A DNA stretch of 64,000 bases from assembly GCA_021234155.1 (NCBI GenBank), contig JAJEKV010000084.1, forward strand, positions 4,457,377 through 4,521,376, read 5' to 3'. A program made the translations under genes and the position numbers. The notes below the pieces were generated by a model. The model saw only the letters and a list, made by a program, of their open reading frames with translations, was not told the DNA's origin and did not search any database. Of this stretch, positions 51,101 to 64,000 are shown in pieces (positions within the stretch are counted from its first letter, which is position 1; each line of letters opens with the position of its first letter). The DNA is from Isoetes taiwanensis (lineage: Eukaryota; Streptophyta; Lycopodiopsida; Isoetales; Isoetaceae).

Positions 51101-53973
51101 TAAAAGGTGCAATTTGCCTAGGTCAATGGTGCCTCCAACTCAAGATGGTGGTGAAAAGAGCAATATCAATGAAAACCAACTCCTAGCAAGAATGCTGAAG
51201 AAAACAATTAGTCCTCTATAGTAGGGTGCAATGAGGAACAAGAAGGTGAGAATCATGCACAAGTGCAACAAGGAAATAGTAGGCCAAGGAGTCACAGCAG
51301 CGTGACCTCGGCCACTGCTAATGATGAAAGGCTAGGGAAGACAATATTGGTATTGCACTGGCGTTAAAGACAACCTGAAAGGTAAAGGTTTGGGTGACAA
51401 GGAACTGCTCGCTAGCCAAGCAATTGGAGGTTCCCACTCTCATGGCATGGCCTATGGGCAGTGTTCAATTTGTGGGAGGATTACATTTTCCGCATTCCCG
51501 AGGTTGTTGGGGACAATGATTGTCTTGATATTGATCCACAAGCAGCTGAACTCTAAACCCAGGCAAAAGGGGAGAAGTACTGGGCCACGACATTATCCCA
51601 GCAAAGAGCCGGTTGATTAGTGACACCAAACGCGGAGACAATGGTGAAGGTTAGGGGCCCGGGATTGCTGTTGGAGGATTGCATGCAATTCTTCACAATA
51701 GAACAATTGGCAGGAAGCAAGAGCCACTTTCAAGAGTACACCGTTGATGAGAAGAGGGACTTACATGTACACAATCTTCGAAAGCATGCACTTCTAAGAT
51801 GAAAGAAACCCAAACAGAAAAGATACCCTCAGGGCAAATGGATATGTGCAAAGCATGGGCGTAGGCATCCATGCAATTCCAACTTCTTCTTCATGGCATA
51901 ACAATTGGCAAAACAAAAGTGCAGGGGAACAGATTGCTTTACATGGAAATAATGGTCGTTGAGACCAACAGCCTAGGACCCCGGGCCGTGAGATATTTGA
52001 AAATATATTGATTTCAATGCGTGAGTCTATGCCACACAAAAAAGCGTAAGGGATGAAAAGGAAGAGCAAAATTGTTGAGAAAGGTTGCCATCACATTGTA
52101 CCTCAAAAGAGTATTTAAATATGAATTCTACCGAGAATGGGAATTCTTCCAATATTCCAACCTAGCTTTAGTAGGTTATGGAAGAAGCATTTCAATCATG
52201 TCACCATAGCAACTTCAAACAACTTTGCAAAGTGCAATTTATGTGCTAAGTTGAAGGAGACTCTTTGATAACTGTGCAACCTAGTCAAAGGGCTAGGGAT
52301 AAGGGAGCATATGAAGGACCATATGACTCCAATTAACCATCATCATGTAGATCATGTTATTGGATGGAGGACTTTATCCGCATTGGAACCCAATAACTAT
52401 TTTATGTATTATACATGTGACAAGATGGACCAAAAGACTTGTCTCCAATAATCCAAGACACAAAGTCAAGTGTGGAAGATCATACCCTCTTTACAAAGAT
52501 CTCTAATGATCGGGCAATCTTGCATGGCAGACCAAACCTACTTCATGGCCATTTTAGTTTGGAGTTGTGGAGGATGGTCCGTGATTTTCATATTGGGAGT
52601 ATTATGAGGTGTTTAGAGAAACTATGAAAATGGATACAATGGTCACCTCCAGACTCCATAAATTAGCCGACACTACATAGAGCATTGTTAGATGGAAACC
52701 CTAACAATATTGAAAAGTTCAACAAGGCAAGGTTTAGGAAGCATGGGTCTAATGAACATGTTGCTTCCAACTTACTGCATAAACCTCAAGATCTACCCAA
52801 AAGGTTTTCCTCTTGCAACTTGATAATTGTGCCGCCAAAATAAGAACAGTGGATGTTTTCTTCTCATCCTACTTAATGTACCGTGGGGATATTTGAAAGA
52901 GTTAATTTTAGGTTTCTATGCCCGGCATACCCATGAGGATGTGGATGCATTATTTGGCAAATATATATTGTATAATCAAGCAGCAAAATAAAGGACTAAC
53001 TTTCCTAGGCTAATGGAAATCTTGCATGAATGCACTACTCCAAACCCTATAGCTCTCATAGAAGAAGTGTCTGATTGGAAGAGCTTTGTGGATGGTTATA
53101 CATTGGATCTTGAAGGTCATTCCAGCTCTCAGCTCACTTTGGGTGAGATGGGATTCCAATCTTCCAATGGAAGATGAGACCTTCGTGAGGATGAGGGAGA
53201 GGAGGGAGGAAATATGGTATGAGATGAGAATGGCAAGCCCATGATAATTTAGGTCAACCAAAAGCTTTAAAACCTAATCAAGAAGTGCGAAGCAATTGGG
53301 ATTGACTAAGGAAGGAATCCAAGATATATAAAGCATTGGTAAACTAATCCGTGATGACACCAACCGTGTCTTGGTGGCTTACCGAAGAAGGTGATTAACC
53401 CGTTGGGGAGATAGACACATCCCATGAATTGAAAGAAGGGTGGTTGCCTAAGACTAGTGGAAGACCTTTAGCGTGTGGCCGAGGGATTTTGATGACACCG
53501 TAAGTAGTATCTTCGAAGCAATATGCTCCTCCTCCCTTCCTCGACAAACACTCATGTTGGTCCTAAGAACAATAGGGCCAAAGTTTCTAGGCATGGATGC
53601 TTATGAACCTTCCAATCGACTTGGAATGCCACCAATTTGTGGTAGCAGTTTACCGATGATACATATCCGTGGTTGGGGTCTAATACCGAGTATTTGCAAA
53701 GAAGAAGGTAATATTAATCCCAACCATGTGCGGTGGAATGGTGATGTCCGCATCAGCTTGACCAACGATCGGATAAAGAAAAGGTACTCGGGATTGTTGG
53801 ACAAAGAGATGGAGGAGAAACTGAAAGTGATCCGATCTTTTATTAGATTCATGAAAGTGTTTTGTACTCATGGACTCCAAAACACCATTCCAGCTTAGAA
53901 ATGCGAGAATTACAATACCCTGTGATGTCGAAAGAAGGCTATGATATCATTGGGGGTGCTTGAAGAAAGTTGA
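51100..53973 (+). pseudogene. Second DUF7869-type copy, uninterrupted but full of indels
   Basis: From 52413 to 53973 it follows the copy at 12642-13798 plus 19053-19481 closely. The N-terminal side is better preserved here: WKKHFNHVTIATSNNFAKCN LCAKLKE, then HHVDHVIGWRTLSALEPNNY FMYYTCDKMDQKTC. The stretch 51100-52090 gives only fragments of further frames. Dozens of small indels break the frame. Many coincide with CAG or CTG in the other copy, so the true sequence may be less damaged than it looks. At 53545-53556 (aaacactcatgttggt) the CACTA insertion of the other copy is absent. Confidence 0.7.
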
Positions 53974-53999
53974 ATAACTATGTAAATTTTTGTTATCAC

Positions 54000-56900
54000 G
54001 CTTTTATGATATGGTGCTATATTGTGAAATATTGACTATTTTGTAAATAACATGATATTACTGCCATAATTTTGAGGTGAAATGTGTGGAATTTGAATAT
54101 GCTACTAAAACATGCAATATGAAATTTGTCCCAAAATTAAGACATAAACCCAATTTAATTGAATGGTTTCTTCAGAAATCAATATTCCCGAGTAGATCTT
54201 TTCTTAAAGAATTTCTAAGTTTACTTCATTGCCATGTAGACTGAGATCGACCAGGGGAAGTGGCAAAGGTTGGCCATCTCAAACATCACCCCTTCTGACC
54301 TCCGTGATATGATATGTAAGCTTAGACAAAGGTGCTCTATAGTTTCATTGTAATTTTGGTCATGGTGACTCATCTTCATCATGGGGTAGCTCCTGTGGTA
54401 AACTCACTTCCATGTTGTTCAAGAAAACCATTCTCCTCGATCAAACCAAATTATGCCACTAGGACATCTGGGGATTCTACTCATTTTTTCGCTTGTCAAG
54501 ATTTGCACTTAAAATAAGGGCGCAGGTTCTCCGCACCCCTCTTGAGATAAAATCACCCACCCCTTTCTTCCCTGTGATAGGCCATGTGACCTTTTGGCTA
54601 ACATATAACCCCTGCATTCTTGTTGCAACCTGCTCAAAGAAAGTATATCAAAGTTAACATCCGCTTTTCCATCATGAAGTACTTTTCCAACTTGGCACTT
54701 CTGAATTTTGTACCATAATCTCTCTTCATCCGTTATTCTGCAAGTGCTTTCCATGTAATATGATCTATTGGGGCAAGGGCCCCAAAGTTTTGACTTTTCC
54801 AAATACCACATAAAAGTATCCAGCAGAAGGCTTTCTCAAATAACCGGTTCAAGAATAATGGGAAAGCAAGCAGAATTACGTAAGATAGGGATTTTATCCT
54901 CCTCGGAACCATCAAAGAGATTTGAAGATATAGGATTCCTCTTTAGGCTTGGTACTGGCTTCTGCATTTCAAGGCTAAGAAAATCTGATAAGTCAATCAC
55001 AAAGAGGCAAAGAAGGCATCTTAGGCTCAATTGAACTCTCCATCCTCAAAGTGAGGGGTGAGATTTCATTGGTCTTTTTTCCAAAGCAAAGAGTCCAACC
55101 ATGTGCTTTTCCAGCCTTTATCTTCAAAGACATGTTCTATTAAAGAGAACAAAGTGGGCATTTCATTGTAAATTGAGATCAAAAAGATCTTTACATTTGG
55201 TGTATCTAAAATTTACCTTCTTCATGAAATTAAAGGCTTTAAACCATCCATTGAACTCCTAGACAAGCCACCGTGACCATTTCTTTTCCATAAGATGCTC
55301 AAAATGATATATACTCGCGGAATGCCTGGATTTGATGCGGTGCCGTAATGGTTTGCATGCTTATACTTGGATTATCAATCCCATATCTACATTGTAGTGA
55401 AAAGGTAATAATTCCTTAATCCACTGTTTGCTGGTATCTTCTTCATTGGATAATTCGCTTTCCTATAAAGTTCGTGAAACGTAAAGATTAGAATAGTGAG
55501 AATATACACCAAAGGTATACCAAATCAAAGTCCCCAAAGCAAACTAAGCAATCGGAAGTGCAAACCTTTGTCAAGACAAGTCCCGACCCTAAGACCAAAA
55601 GCCCTTTGAGAATTTGGCCTTCAATTAGCAGCCTTAGGATTATAATCGGGTGTACATACATCTAAGCAAATGATTTGCAATTATATATTAAAAAGAAAAT
55701 AACATCAATACATTTTCACTTTAAAATACATCATATGGAAATAAATTACCCAATGGGTAGAAGTCATTTGTTACTAAAACAATTTACAACTAATTTTTTC
55801 AGAAATAGAGAGAAAGCATTTCCTACGATCCTTTGAAGAAATACTCTAATGCGGAGGACGCCCATAATATTGAAACAGAATATCAAGAAAAGCATAAAGT
55901 ATCCTATTACCCTCAAGTAAGAACCAACCAGAATTAGCCTAATGGGTAAATCATGGCAGCACTAGTGTGTCAAGTGATCTTTTGAGTTATCCTCACTGCC
56001 TGGACATAATGAATTTAAAAGCGTAAAAAGAGAAGTTAAGATTAAGTTTAACTAGGCTGCACACGATATAAATTACTGGTAAATCATGGCAAGATCTAAG
56101 ACTAAGTGATTGCAATCAATTGTAAAGCAATATACTCACCATATGCTTTGTTTAAGCTTCTTCATCTCCTCATCTTTAAGCTTCTAAAAAATACCATCTC
56201 GTGAGACGCACTTCAGCCTTTAAAAGAGCAGCAAGAATACCGCAATACATACCAAAACACTAGTAGTAATGCATATAATGATCTATGCAATAATGCCATG
56301 ATCCGGCCGAAAGATAATACATGTAATGTTTTAAGGTGATACAAACCAACGCTAAGCTCTTCAAAGTGGGATGAACATATATAGATCCGATGAAACCTAG
56401 GCCGCGATGTGCATAGAGACAACAGCAGTTAAACCATGGCAGCACTAAGACATGTGAGTTTGAAACCAAAGTTAAGCATCACAGGATAATATCTCGTGAT
56501 CCTCAAAAAAACTTAGGTTGCATGTGAATAGAAACCACATTGTTAAATCATGGTAGCACTAAGACATAGAGACAGTCCCATGTTAGAACTTCCACCAAAT
56601 GCCATGTTGATTTAATTATCTCCTCTTCTTAGAGAATACATAGATGGACCAAATTTAGCTAATCTTAAAGCATAAAAAACTAGAACAAAGATATACTACT
56701 ATATGGATGATGTGGGGAAAGTATACCATTTGGGATCCACATAATTTAAGTCTAGTTTATGTAGGATTTAAGCATAAGATAAAAATCAGCAGGATTAAAT
56801 ACACGTGATTCAGAACTCCTTTAAAGTCAAGTAGAACTAGTAAAGAAAGGGTAAGATAAGGCTATTAAATTATATTCAAAGTTATCCATGGAAATGCTAT

Positions 56901-58062
56901 AACTAGAACTTTATCATTAGCATTTTGGCGTGTGACATCAAGTGTAAAAGAAGCTAAGAAGATCCGAAGAACAAACGATAAGAGTTGATACCCGTTAACC
57001 CATTCTAGGCCAAAATGATAGAAAGGAGATAGAATAACATTCACTAGGCAATATAAAGCGATCAAACATCGTGAGAGTTATATAAGCTTCCAGTTTTAAC
57101 CAAATTGGCAAGATCTCAAACCCTAGGATTGCTGTCGTGTCTCGATGCCCCTGCATTAATGGTGAAGTTGTAGGTGTCCGCGATGGAGTGCCGCTTTGAG
57201 GCCCGATTCTTACATTGGTCTTGCAGCCGCATTCCACCTCAATGTCCGCGCAGATTGGTATTGCTCATGACGCTGCCTCCAGCCCTTTATTCCTCAGAAC
57301 TCCGTGATTATTCGCATCTTTATTGGCAAGGCAGACCGGCATGAAAAATCATAGAGCTTCTACGCTTGGCATTCAGCTTCTTTCCCTCTTCAATCTTCTT
57401 CAGAGAAGCATTCAGATCCCTTCCTTCTTCCCACGTGCTGGGGGAATTAACAGCCCCGTCTACATCCGCATGCACCTGATTGTAAATTACAACCCTATAT
57501 ATAGGCTTTACCTTAGTTCTGCCTAGACCGGGCCTCTTTGTAAATGTACCAGCCATACTGCTCCATCCAACCGTGATACCAAATGCATTCATGCATGAAG
57601 ATGACAGGAGCTATTATTGGGAGTTTTGAGGAGAAAAATATCATGTCCTGTGAACGGGCCGCTTGAGACCACATTAGGGTCATATTTTGCACCGCAAAGT
57701 CTCATGAACCATGCATTGACCCAGCATTATTTTAAAAAAAAATGAAAATATGAGAAATGCATAATGGTCCATTGATTGCCAAAGATGTAAGTAATCCGAT
57801 TTAAGTTGCTTTTAAAACATTCCCCACTCTGATCCGCACATGACCCAAGCCTAGTTGTAGATAACCAATAAAAAAAAAAAAAAAAAAAATTCACAGAAGT
57901 TTAACCTCTACTTTCACACAAATAAAAGTTTCGCCGTAGTTTAAACCGGCGTTCTTTACACTAAGAGAGAGAGAGAAAAAAAAAAACTTTTTTAATTATT
58001 ATTATTAAGCAAGGACTCCTCGGCCTCACGTACACATTGAATTGTGCCATGCCGAGGGTGGC
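54000..58062. other. Degraded spacer with minus-strand coding-like frames
   Basis: On the minus strand, blocks such as SNEEDTSKQWIKELLPFHYN (about 55455-55395) and TDEERLWYKIQKCQVGKVLH (about 54740-54680) look protein-like and share direction, suggesting a broken multi-exon gene at 55.5-54.2 kb that I do not recognise. Another pair of frames at 57592-57320 and 57237-56995 is equally unassigned. An A18-19 run is near 57871, and an (AG)n plus A-rich stretch near 57963. Confidence 0.3.
55563..55741. repeat. Dispersed repeat, copy 2
   Basis: Partner of 40757-40940. Confidence 0.85.
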
Positions 58063-58725
58063 CTTTGTGTTCATGCACCGTGATTTTCCATGTCCATGTC
58101 CCGTGGTCATGGAAGCAAGCTTTTATTTAAGAATGTGTATAAAATAAACATATCGTAGTATAATAATGAATACAAGCACCTATTATCCAAGTCATGGTCC
58201 GAGGTAAAACCAAGGAACCGGAGTTACATAAAATACCTTAAGTCTTAAGACTTTAACTTACCATCCCTAATTGGCAGATTGGGAACTTGTGTTCGAATAA
58301 GCAGCCCTAAAGAGAATAGGTGCATCTCTCTTTAGGCCAAGACTGATATAATTTCTGGCAAAACTTGTTAGAGCATCGACAAAATTTCTCAGCTAACCAA
58401 GTTCAAATCTAAATATATTAATTTGATCCGCTATTATCTACATATTCCCCGTAGGGTAGTTAGAAGGCTAGTGTGCCTCCTTTTCATATAATACTGCTAC
58501 AAAAAAGACCCTATAAGATAGATAGTGCAAAGTAGAAATATCTCTACATTCTTTGTTCTTGTTCATAAAAAGGAAGATCTCCTATGTAGGCAAAGTAAGG
58601 CCAAGCAAATAAACTCAAAAGTAGTTTAGAAGAAGCCCTTGTATACAAAATTCTTGTATAATCTCCTCGCTAAGCTTTTATAGCCATAGCCATGATTGAA
58701 GTGCATATACGCTTGTCCCTAATAG
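58063..58725. repeat. Segmental duplication, copy 1
   Basis: Aligns with 61005-61640. Shared phrases include tttgtgttcatgcaccg, tttaagaatgtgtataaaat, aatgaatacaagcacctatt and tagatagtgcaaagtagaaa. Differences are mainly 1-4 base indels. Confidence 0.9.
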
Positions 58726-61004
58726 ACGTAATATGATGGAGTAAGTTCTACTCTCGCTCTACCGTATCTGTTAAATAAGATATGTAAGTTCGATAGCTTA
58801 TCCGGATTTTCCTAAATAAAGATCATATATAAAAATGGTATCACCATTCAAACAAAAGAAACAAGGAGGTGGAGTTCCACATTCGCACTCCAATCATGTC
58901 AAAGTTAGCAATAAACTTGGTAAACTGCATAAGGATGATGTGTAAGCTTATAGAACACCACCTACCATCGCTCTTCACCTTATTATTATCTTAGGTAGAA
59001 ATTGATCGTGACATAAAGAGTACCAAATAGGAATTAAGAATGAAACCGCGAAGATCAATAAAGCTACATGCAACATATACTTTATCTCTAAATGTGAAGA
59101 GGCCGTGAATCAACTAATAAAGCTACACTTAAGGGGCTTGACTTGCTAATGCAACAAGATAATGCATTATTCACAAAGTTCGTAACTAATTTGTCAAGTG
59201 CACAAGAAAAAGAAAATATATGAACATAGGCGTAATGCCCGTAGCAAAGAAACAAAAGCTAAAACTCTTAAGTCACAAAGCCACAAAAACTCTTATTCCT
59301 GTAGCATGTTATATGCCAGTAAATAAATCCAAATGCAAACAATACGTAACCCAAATCCAAAGGTTTGCAGATCATATATGCCAAAGGGTATGTTCTAGAA
59401 CTCATTTGAAAAGTATGTCTAAGTAAAAAAAACACCGGGATCACAATGTGACCGAATGGAGCCTTGGTTAGCAAAAGCCGCTTGAAACTTTTTGTTGCGT
59501 AAAATGTGCGGCACTCATTTGTAGGCCATTTGACTATGTCGTTGTGCTCCAATACAACTTGTCGCTGGGTTTAATCAGATCATAGAAATTCCTAGAATAG
59601 CTCCTCCTCCATCACAATTCCCCCAAATGCAAATGAGCTAAACGGATTTTGAAGAGAACTTTCCAAATATTGCCAATGGCGTAATTTGTAAGCAAATCAG
59701 CAAAGATGCTAAGAGAAAAAAGGATAGCCATGTACGCCTTTGGAAGATCAAGAAAAGAGTACATAGTCACAAAGATAGCCCTCACATAAGCTGTAAATTG
59801 AAGACCCACAAAGAAATAACCAACCAACGGAATGAAGATAGCACCTCTCAAGGCTTTGTTAGGGCATCGTGAAGTGTTCGGGCCACAAACATTGCAACAT
59901 CCATAATATAAGTGGAGGATATCCTCTCGCCATTATCACCTAAAAAGACAACATTGAACTAAAAACATACATTTGTGGATCTTTACGTTGGGCTGCGTTG
60001 GGTTGCAATATGTCGCCCTCCAAAACGCGTCAAAAGGAAGACCATCTTTGGCTATGAAAAAGCGTTAGAAAACAAATGCATTAAAATGCCATGCAAGCCA
60101 AGGAAGTGACAAGTGTATACATGCAAAGTCATATTTGAAAATGAATCATTTGAGCACCAAGAAATGCATGCAAAGCTTAACGAAGTGGACATGCAAATGC
60201 ATGTATAAATGCAACTTTTAAGAAAGGGTGCCTTGTAAGCAAGGTAACTATCTTCATGTATATATGGCCACGTTATAAAATATGAAGGCCAATACTAGGC
60301 TAGGCAAATTTAACTTAGCTGTGCGCAAGCCTTAGATAATGCTTTATAAATTGTGTAATCGTGATAAGGGCCTTTACTACATCTCGAATATGTAAATGCC
60401 TCAATAATAATAAAAAGCCTACCGAATCAGAAGTTCAAATAATGTATCACGTAAAAAATTCCTTTAGAAAACTTTTCCAAAGATGCTAATATATCAGAGT
60501 AGGACCTCACAGAACTCCATGGGCTTTCTACCCTCACTATGCTAATATAATACTCACTATACAAATACTACAATTTGTAAAGGAAATTACTTATAAATAT
60601 TTTTGCTAACGCCCCCTGTGATGATTCGAAATGCCCTCAAATCTTGTATGTACAACATACTCCATCAACTTTGATAAATTTATTAGCCTCCAAATGGAGT
60701 TTTATGCACTTCATTTCTTCTTTAAGTCTCGAAGATTTCTTTTATGGGATTGGTTTTTTTAAATATATTTCTAACCATCTAGGGAAACTCCAAGACCAAA
60801 ACCCCTAGAGGTGGTGTTATTACTTACGTAAATAGATTCTTGATGTCGAGATCCCTCTTTGTTCAATTGTAACCCATCTCTATGTCCACCATAATACACA
60901 TCCGAAAGTTGACTCAAGTAATAAAGTATCGTTATCTTGTTTCTTCATCTAGTAGCCGGGCAATTTGCCAAAAGCATCCGGCAAAGACAACTAGAGCCGG
61001 ATCT
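58726..61004. other. Spacer without a recognised gene
   Basis: A hydrophobic minus-strand frame at 59851-59612 could encode membrane segments but matches nothing I know. The remainder is AT-rich. Confidence 0.4.
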
Positions 61005-61640
61005 TTTGTGTTCATGCACCGATTTTTCCATGTCCATGTCCCGTCATGGAAGCGCTTATTTAAGAATGTGTATAAAATAAACATGATATCAGAGTATAAT
61101 AATGAATACAAGCACCTATTATCCAAGTCATGGTCCGAGGTAAACCAAGGAACCGGAGTTACATAAAAATACCTTAAGTCTTTAAGACTTTAACTTTTAC
61201 CATCCCTAATCCGCAGCATTGGGAACTTAAAGTTCAATAAGCAAAACTCGAATAGGTGTGCATCTCTTTAGGCCAAGACTGATATAATTCTAAGTAAACT
61301 TGTTAGAGTAATCGGATAAAATCAATAACCAAGTTCAAATCTAAATATATTAATTTGATCCTCGCCATTATCTACATTCCCCAGAGGTAGCTAGAAGGCT
61401 AGTGTGCCTCTTTCATATACTGCTTACAAAAAGACCCCATAAGATAGATAGTGCAAAGTAGAAATATCTCTGCTGATTCTTTTGTTCTTGTTCATAAAAA
61501 AGGAAGACTCCTATGTAGGCAAAGGCCACAAATAAACCTCAAAAGTAGTTTAGAAGAAGCCTTTTGAGTACAAAAATTTCTTGCATAATCTCTCCTCGCT
61601 AAGTTTATAGCCATGGCCGCCGATTGAAGCATACGCTGTC
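61005..61640. repeat. Segmental duplication, copy 2
   Basis: Partner of 58063-58725. It ends just before the Helitron-like start at 61648-61653. Confidence 0.9.
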
Positions 61641-61647
61641 CTCGCAA

Positions 61648-64000
61648 TCTTTTCTTTATTATAATGTTTTAGGGTGTGTCTTGAACCACACCCTAATTTC
61701 GACACTACCGAGATTTCACTCTAATTTTCGACGCAATACCATCATGTTTGCCATATTTTGGTCCGCGTAGGTTCCTTCCACTCCATCGTGACGCCTCTGC
61801 CATGGAATGTAAGCCAAACCTGGGTAATTGCGCTAGCCGACTAGAGAGAGAATATGTATTCACCAACCAAGTAAAGCATGCAATCCGCGCTTTGGTTCCG
61901 CTTTCCGAAAGGTGGGGAGATCCGCAGCTGGTCGCAAGTGCTATGGATGTCCGCCTCTAATCTCTTCACTTGGCAAGTGATGTTGGGGCCCCAGATCTTC
62001 GACATGGTCCGCACTCTCTGGGGCCAAGAAATAATCCATTGCCATGGTCGAATCTTTGAAGTCATCCCCTTACGCAAAGAAATTTCATTGTATGTGCCGT
62101 GATCCAGTAATGTGATTTGGAGCGAGAACTAGAAGGGTTGGAAGGATTTGGCTCCCCGGATCAAGCCGCACTTCGTGTAAGCCGCACCTTATAATCTTAA
62201 TTTGTAAAACGAAGTAATTTTATGTACAAAAGTTCACAAATTCTCATCGCTAAGCAAATGGGCTTTACATGGTTAAGACAAGCCGGGCTTGCTTCCACTT
62301 CTAATGAATGCCGGTTTGACGAAATGATGTTGATTGTTTGAAGCTTTTTAAGATATACCAGCATCTTAGGTTATCTAGATCCTTTACATAAATCTGTCTA
62401 TAAGCTCTAAGTCGATCAAACCCAATTCCCGCCGCTTCCTATGAGAGTCCAACCGCAAGATGATCGATTTTGAGCTGAATCATCATCCAAATGAATTACA
62501 CCGCAAGAGCAAAGATAGATTGATATGCTCCTCGTCAAGATTAATAATCTCTAATTTCGACGGGTCGAGATTTCACGCCTCCTTAATTTCGACGCTCACC
62601 ATCATCTTATTATAAAATTATAACCGCTTGTCCCGCCGGTGAACGGTCCCCTAACGACCTGGCCGAGGATTTGATTGACCAATAGTGGAGATGATGTGTT
62701 CAACTAAAATTTCCATCTTGACTATGGCTTCAATATGAAAGGGAAAAGGAAAAGGAAAGGAAAAGGAAAAGGAAAAAGGAAAGGAAAAGGAAAATGATGA
62801 AAGGGAAAAGGGAAAGGAAAAGGAAAAGGAAAGGAAAAAGGAAAAACGATGAAAAGGAAAAGGGAAAAGGAAAAGGGAAACGATGAAAAGCCAAAAACAA
62901 AAGGAAAGGGGAAGGGAAAAAGGGAAAAAGATGAAAAGGAAAAAGGAAAAAGGAAAAAGGGGAAGGGAAAAGGAAAACGATGAAGGGAAAAGGAAAAGGA
63001 AAAGGGGAAGGGAAAGGAAAAACTAAGAAAGGGAAAAGGGAAAGGGAAAAGGGGAAGGGAAAAGGAAGGAAAAAGGAAACGATGAAAGGAAAAGGAAAAG
63101 GAAGGGAAGAAAAAACCATGAAAGAGAAAAAAAGGAAAAGGAAACTAAAAGGGAAGGAAAAGGAAACGATGAAAGGGAAAAAGGGAAAAAGGGAAACGAA
63201 AAGGGGAAGGGAAAGGAAACGAGCAAAAAGGAAAAGGCAAAAGGAAAAGGGAAAAGTGGAAAAGGAAAGTGGGAAGGGAAGGGAAAAGGAAAAACGATGA
63301 AAGGGAAAAGGGAAAAAGGGAAAGGGGAAAAGGAAAAGGAAAGGAAAAGGAAAAGGAAAAACAATGAAAGGAAAAGGGAAAAGGAAAAGGGAAACGGCGA
63401 AAGGGAAAAGGAAGAAAACAATGAAAGGGAAAAGGGAAAAAGGAAAAGGGAAAAACGAAGGAAAGGGAAAAAGGGAAAAAGAAAAAAAGGGGAAGGGAAA
63501 AGGAAAAAAGATGAAAAGGAAAAGGGAAAAACGGAAAGGAAAAGGGAAAAGGAAAAGGAAGGGAAGAAAACGCATGAAAGGGAAAAGGGAAAAGGAAAAG
63601 GGAAAAGGGAAAAGGGAAAAGGGAAAAGGAAAAGGGGAAGGAAAAGGAAAATGATTTAAAGGGAAAAGGGAAAAGGGAAAAGGAAAAGGAAAAGGAAAAG
63701 GGAAAAGGAAAAGGGGAAGGGAAAAAGAAAACGATGAAAGAGAAAAAAGGAAAAGGAAAAGGGAACTAAAAGGGGAAGGGAAAAGGAAAACTATGAAAGG
63801 AAAAAGGAAAAAGGAAAAGGGGAAGGGAAAAGGACAAACGATGAAAGGGAAAAAGGAAAAAGGAAGAGGGGAAGGGAAAAGGAAAACTATGAAAGGGAAA
63901 AAGGGAAAAAGGAAAAGGGAAAAAGCGGAAAAGGGAAAAGGAAAAGGAAAAGGGGAAGGGAAAAGGAAAAGCAATACGTAACTGAACGAAGTAATACCAA
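61648..64000 (+). mobile_element. Helitron-like element, 5' part, runs off the window
   Basis: It starts TCTTTTCTTTATTATAATGT (61648) or TCTTTATTATAATG (61653), like the start at 20636. The stretch 61962-62540 matches 33137-33720, the flank of element B. A third purine tract follows. The 3' hairpin is not reached within the window. The start is ambiguous by five bases because of possible sequence errors. Confidence 0.5.
62734..63973. repeat. Purine-only satellite-like tract 3
   Basis: About 1.24 kb of plus-strand A and G built from GGGAAAAGG-like runs with the marker AACGATGAAAGGG recurring about every 60-100 bp. The marker differs from the GGCATGGG/GGCACGGG marker of tracts 1 and 2. The frames of up to 414 codons are artefacts. 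Confidence 0.9.

Noticed and set aside
51100-53973. RIP-like or cytosine-deamination decay of the second DUF7869 copy
   Set aside because: Differences are indels and CAG-to-CCG/CGTG changes, not C-to-T or G-to-A transitions.
62730-63981. Open frame of 414 codons in the third purine tract
   Set aside because: Same composition artefact.

Overview
The window looks like transposon-dominated nuclear DNA of a land plant. Supporting signs are GT-AG introns, a CACTA-type (En/Spm) TNP2 transposase with DUF4218/DUF4216-like C-terminal parts, Helitron termini, a tRNA-like SINE, a DUF7869-type transposon protein and AT-rich spacers. A large TE-rich genome such as a fern or another seed-free plant would fit, but the species cannot be fixed from sequence alone. 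I see no convincing intact single-copy host gene, and no rRNA, tRNA, organelle or bacterial operon.

Layout. 1-3.07 kb: unrecognised spacer with one possible broken gene start. 3.07-7.29 kb: AT-rich spacer beginning at a minus-strand Helitron 3' end. 7.295-9.37 kb: Helitron with a 1.9 kb purine tract. 9.4-12.6 kb: spacer with local duplications. 12.64-19.48 kb: a DUF7869-type gene split by a 5254-bp non-autonomous CACTA element (element A, 13799-19052, TSD TAT). Element A itself holds a SINE and a 1751-bp Helitron (16901-18651) with a second purine tract. 20.636-35.51 kb: another Helitron, split by a 12.0-kb CACTA element (element B, 21134-33136, TSD ATC). 35.5-37.6 kb: unrecognised, good-quality sequence. 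37.6-61.6 kb: degraded, duplicated DNA with relics, including an FCP1-like phosphatase fragment and a decayed second DUF7869 copy. 61.65-64 kb: the start of a fourth Helitron-like element with a third purine tract.

Element B is the functional centre. It carries a nearly complete TNP2-like transposase (plus strand, 8 exons, 28161 to about 32096) and a divergent multi-exon TNPA-like accessory gene (minus strand, about 27106 to 21984), separated by an intergenic region with two long poly-T tracts. Two pieces of host genes lie antisense inside introns of the TNPA-like gene: alanyl-tRNA synthetase (23658-24287), recognised with high confidence, and a possible homeodomain-DDT (RINGLET-type) fragment (26102-26745). 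Element B and element A share the terminal sequence CACTACAAGAG but have different subterminal motifs.

Both CACTA insertions can be checked inside the window, because related copies without the insertion exist at about 53.55 kb (element A) and about 61.96 kb (element B). Comparing these repeat pairs also shows differences concentrated at CAG/CTG triplets in the right-hand part of the window. That points to consensus errors at CHG sites more than to ordinary decay, so frameshifts to the right of about 31.8 kb should be read with caution.
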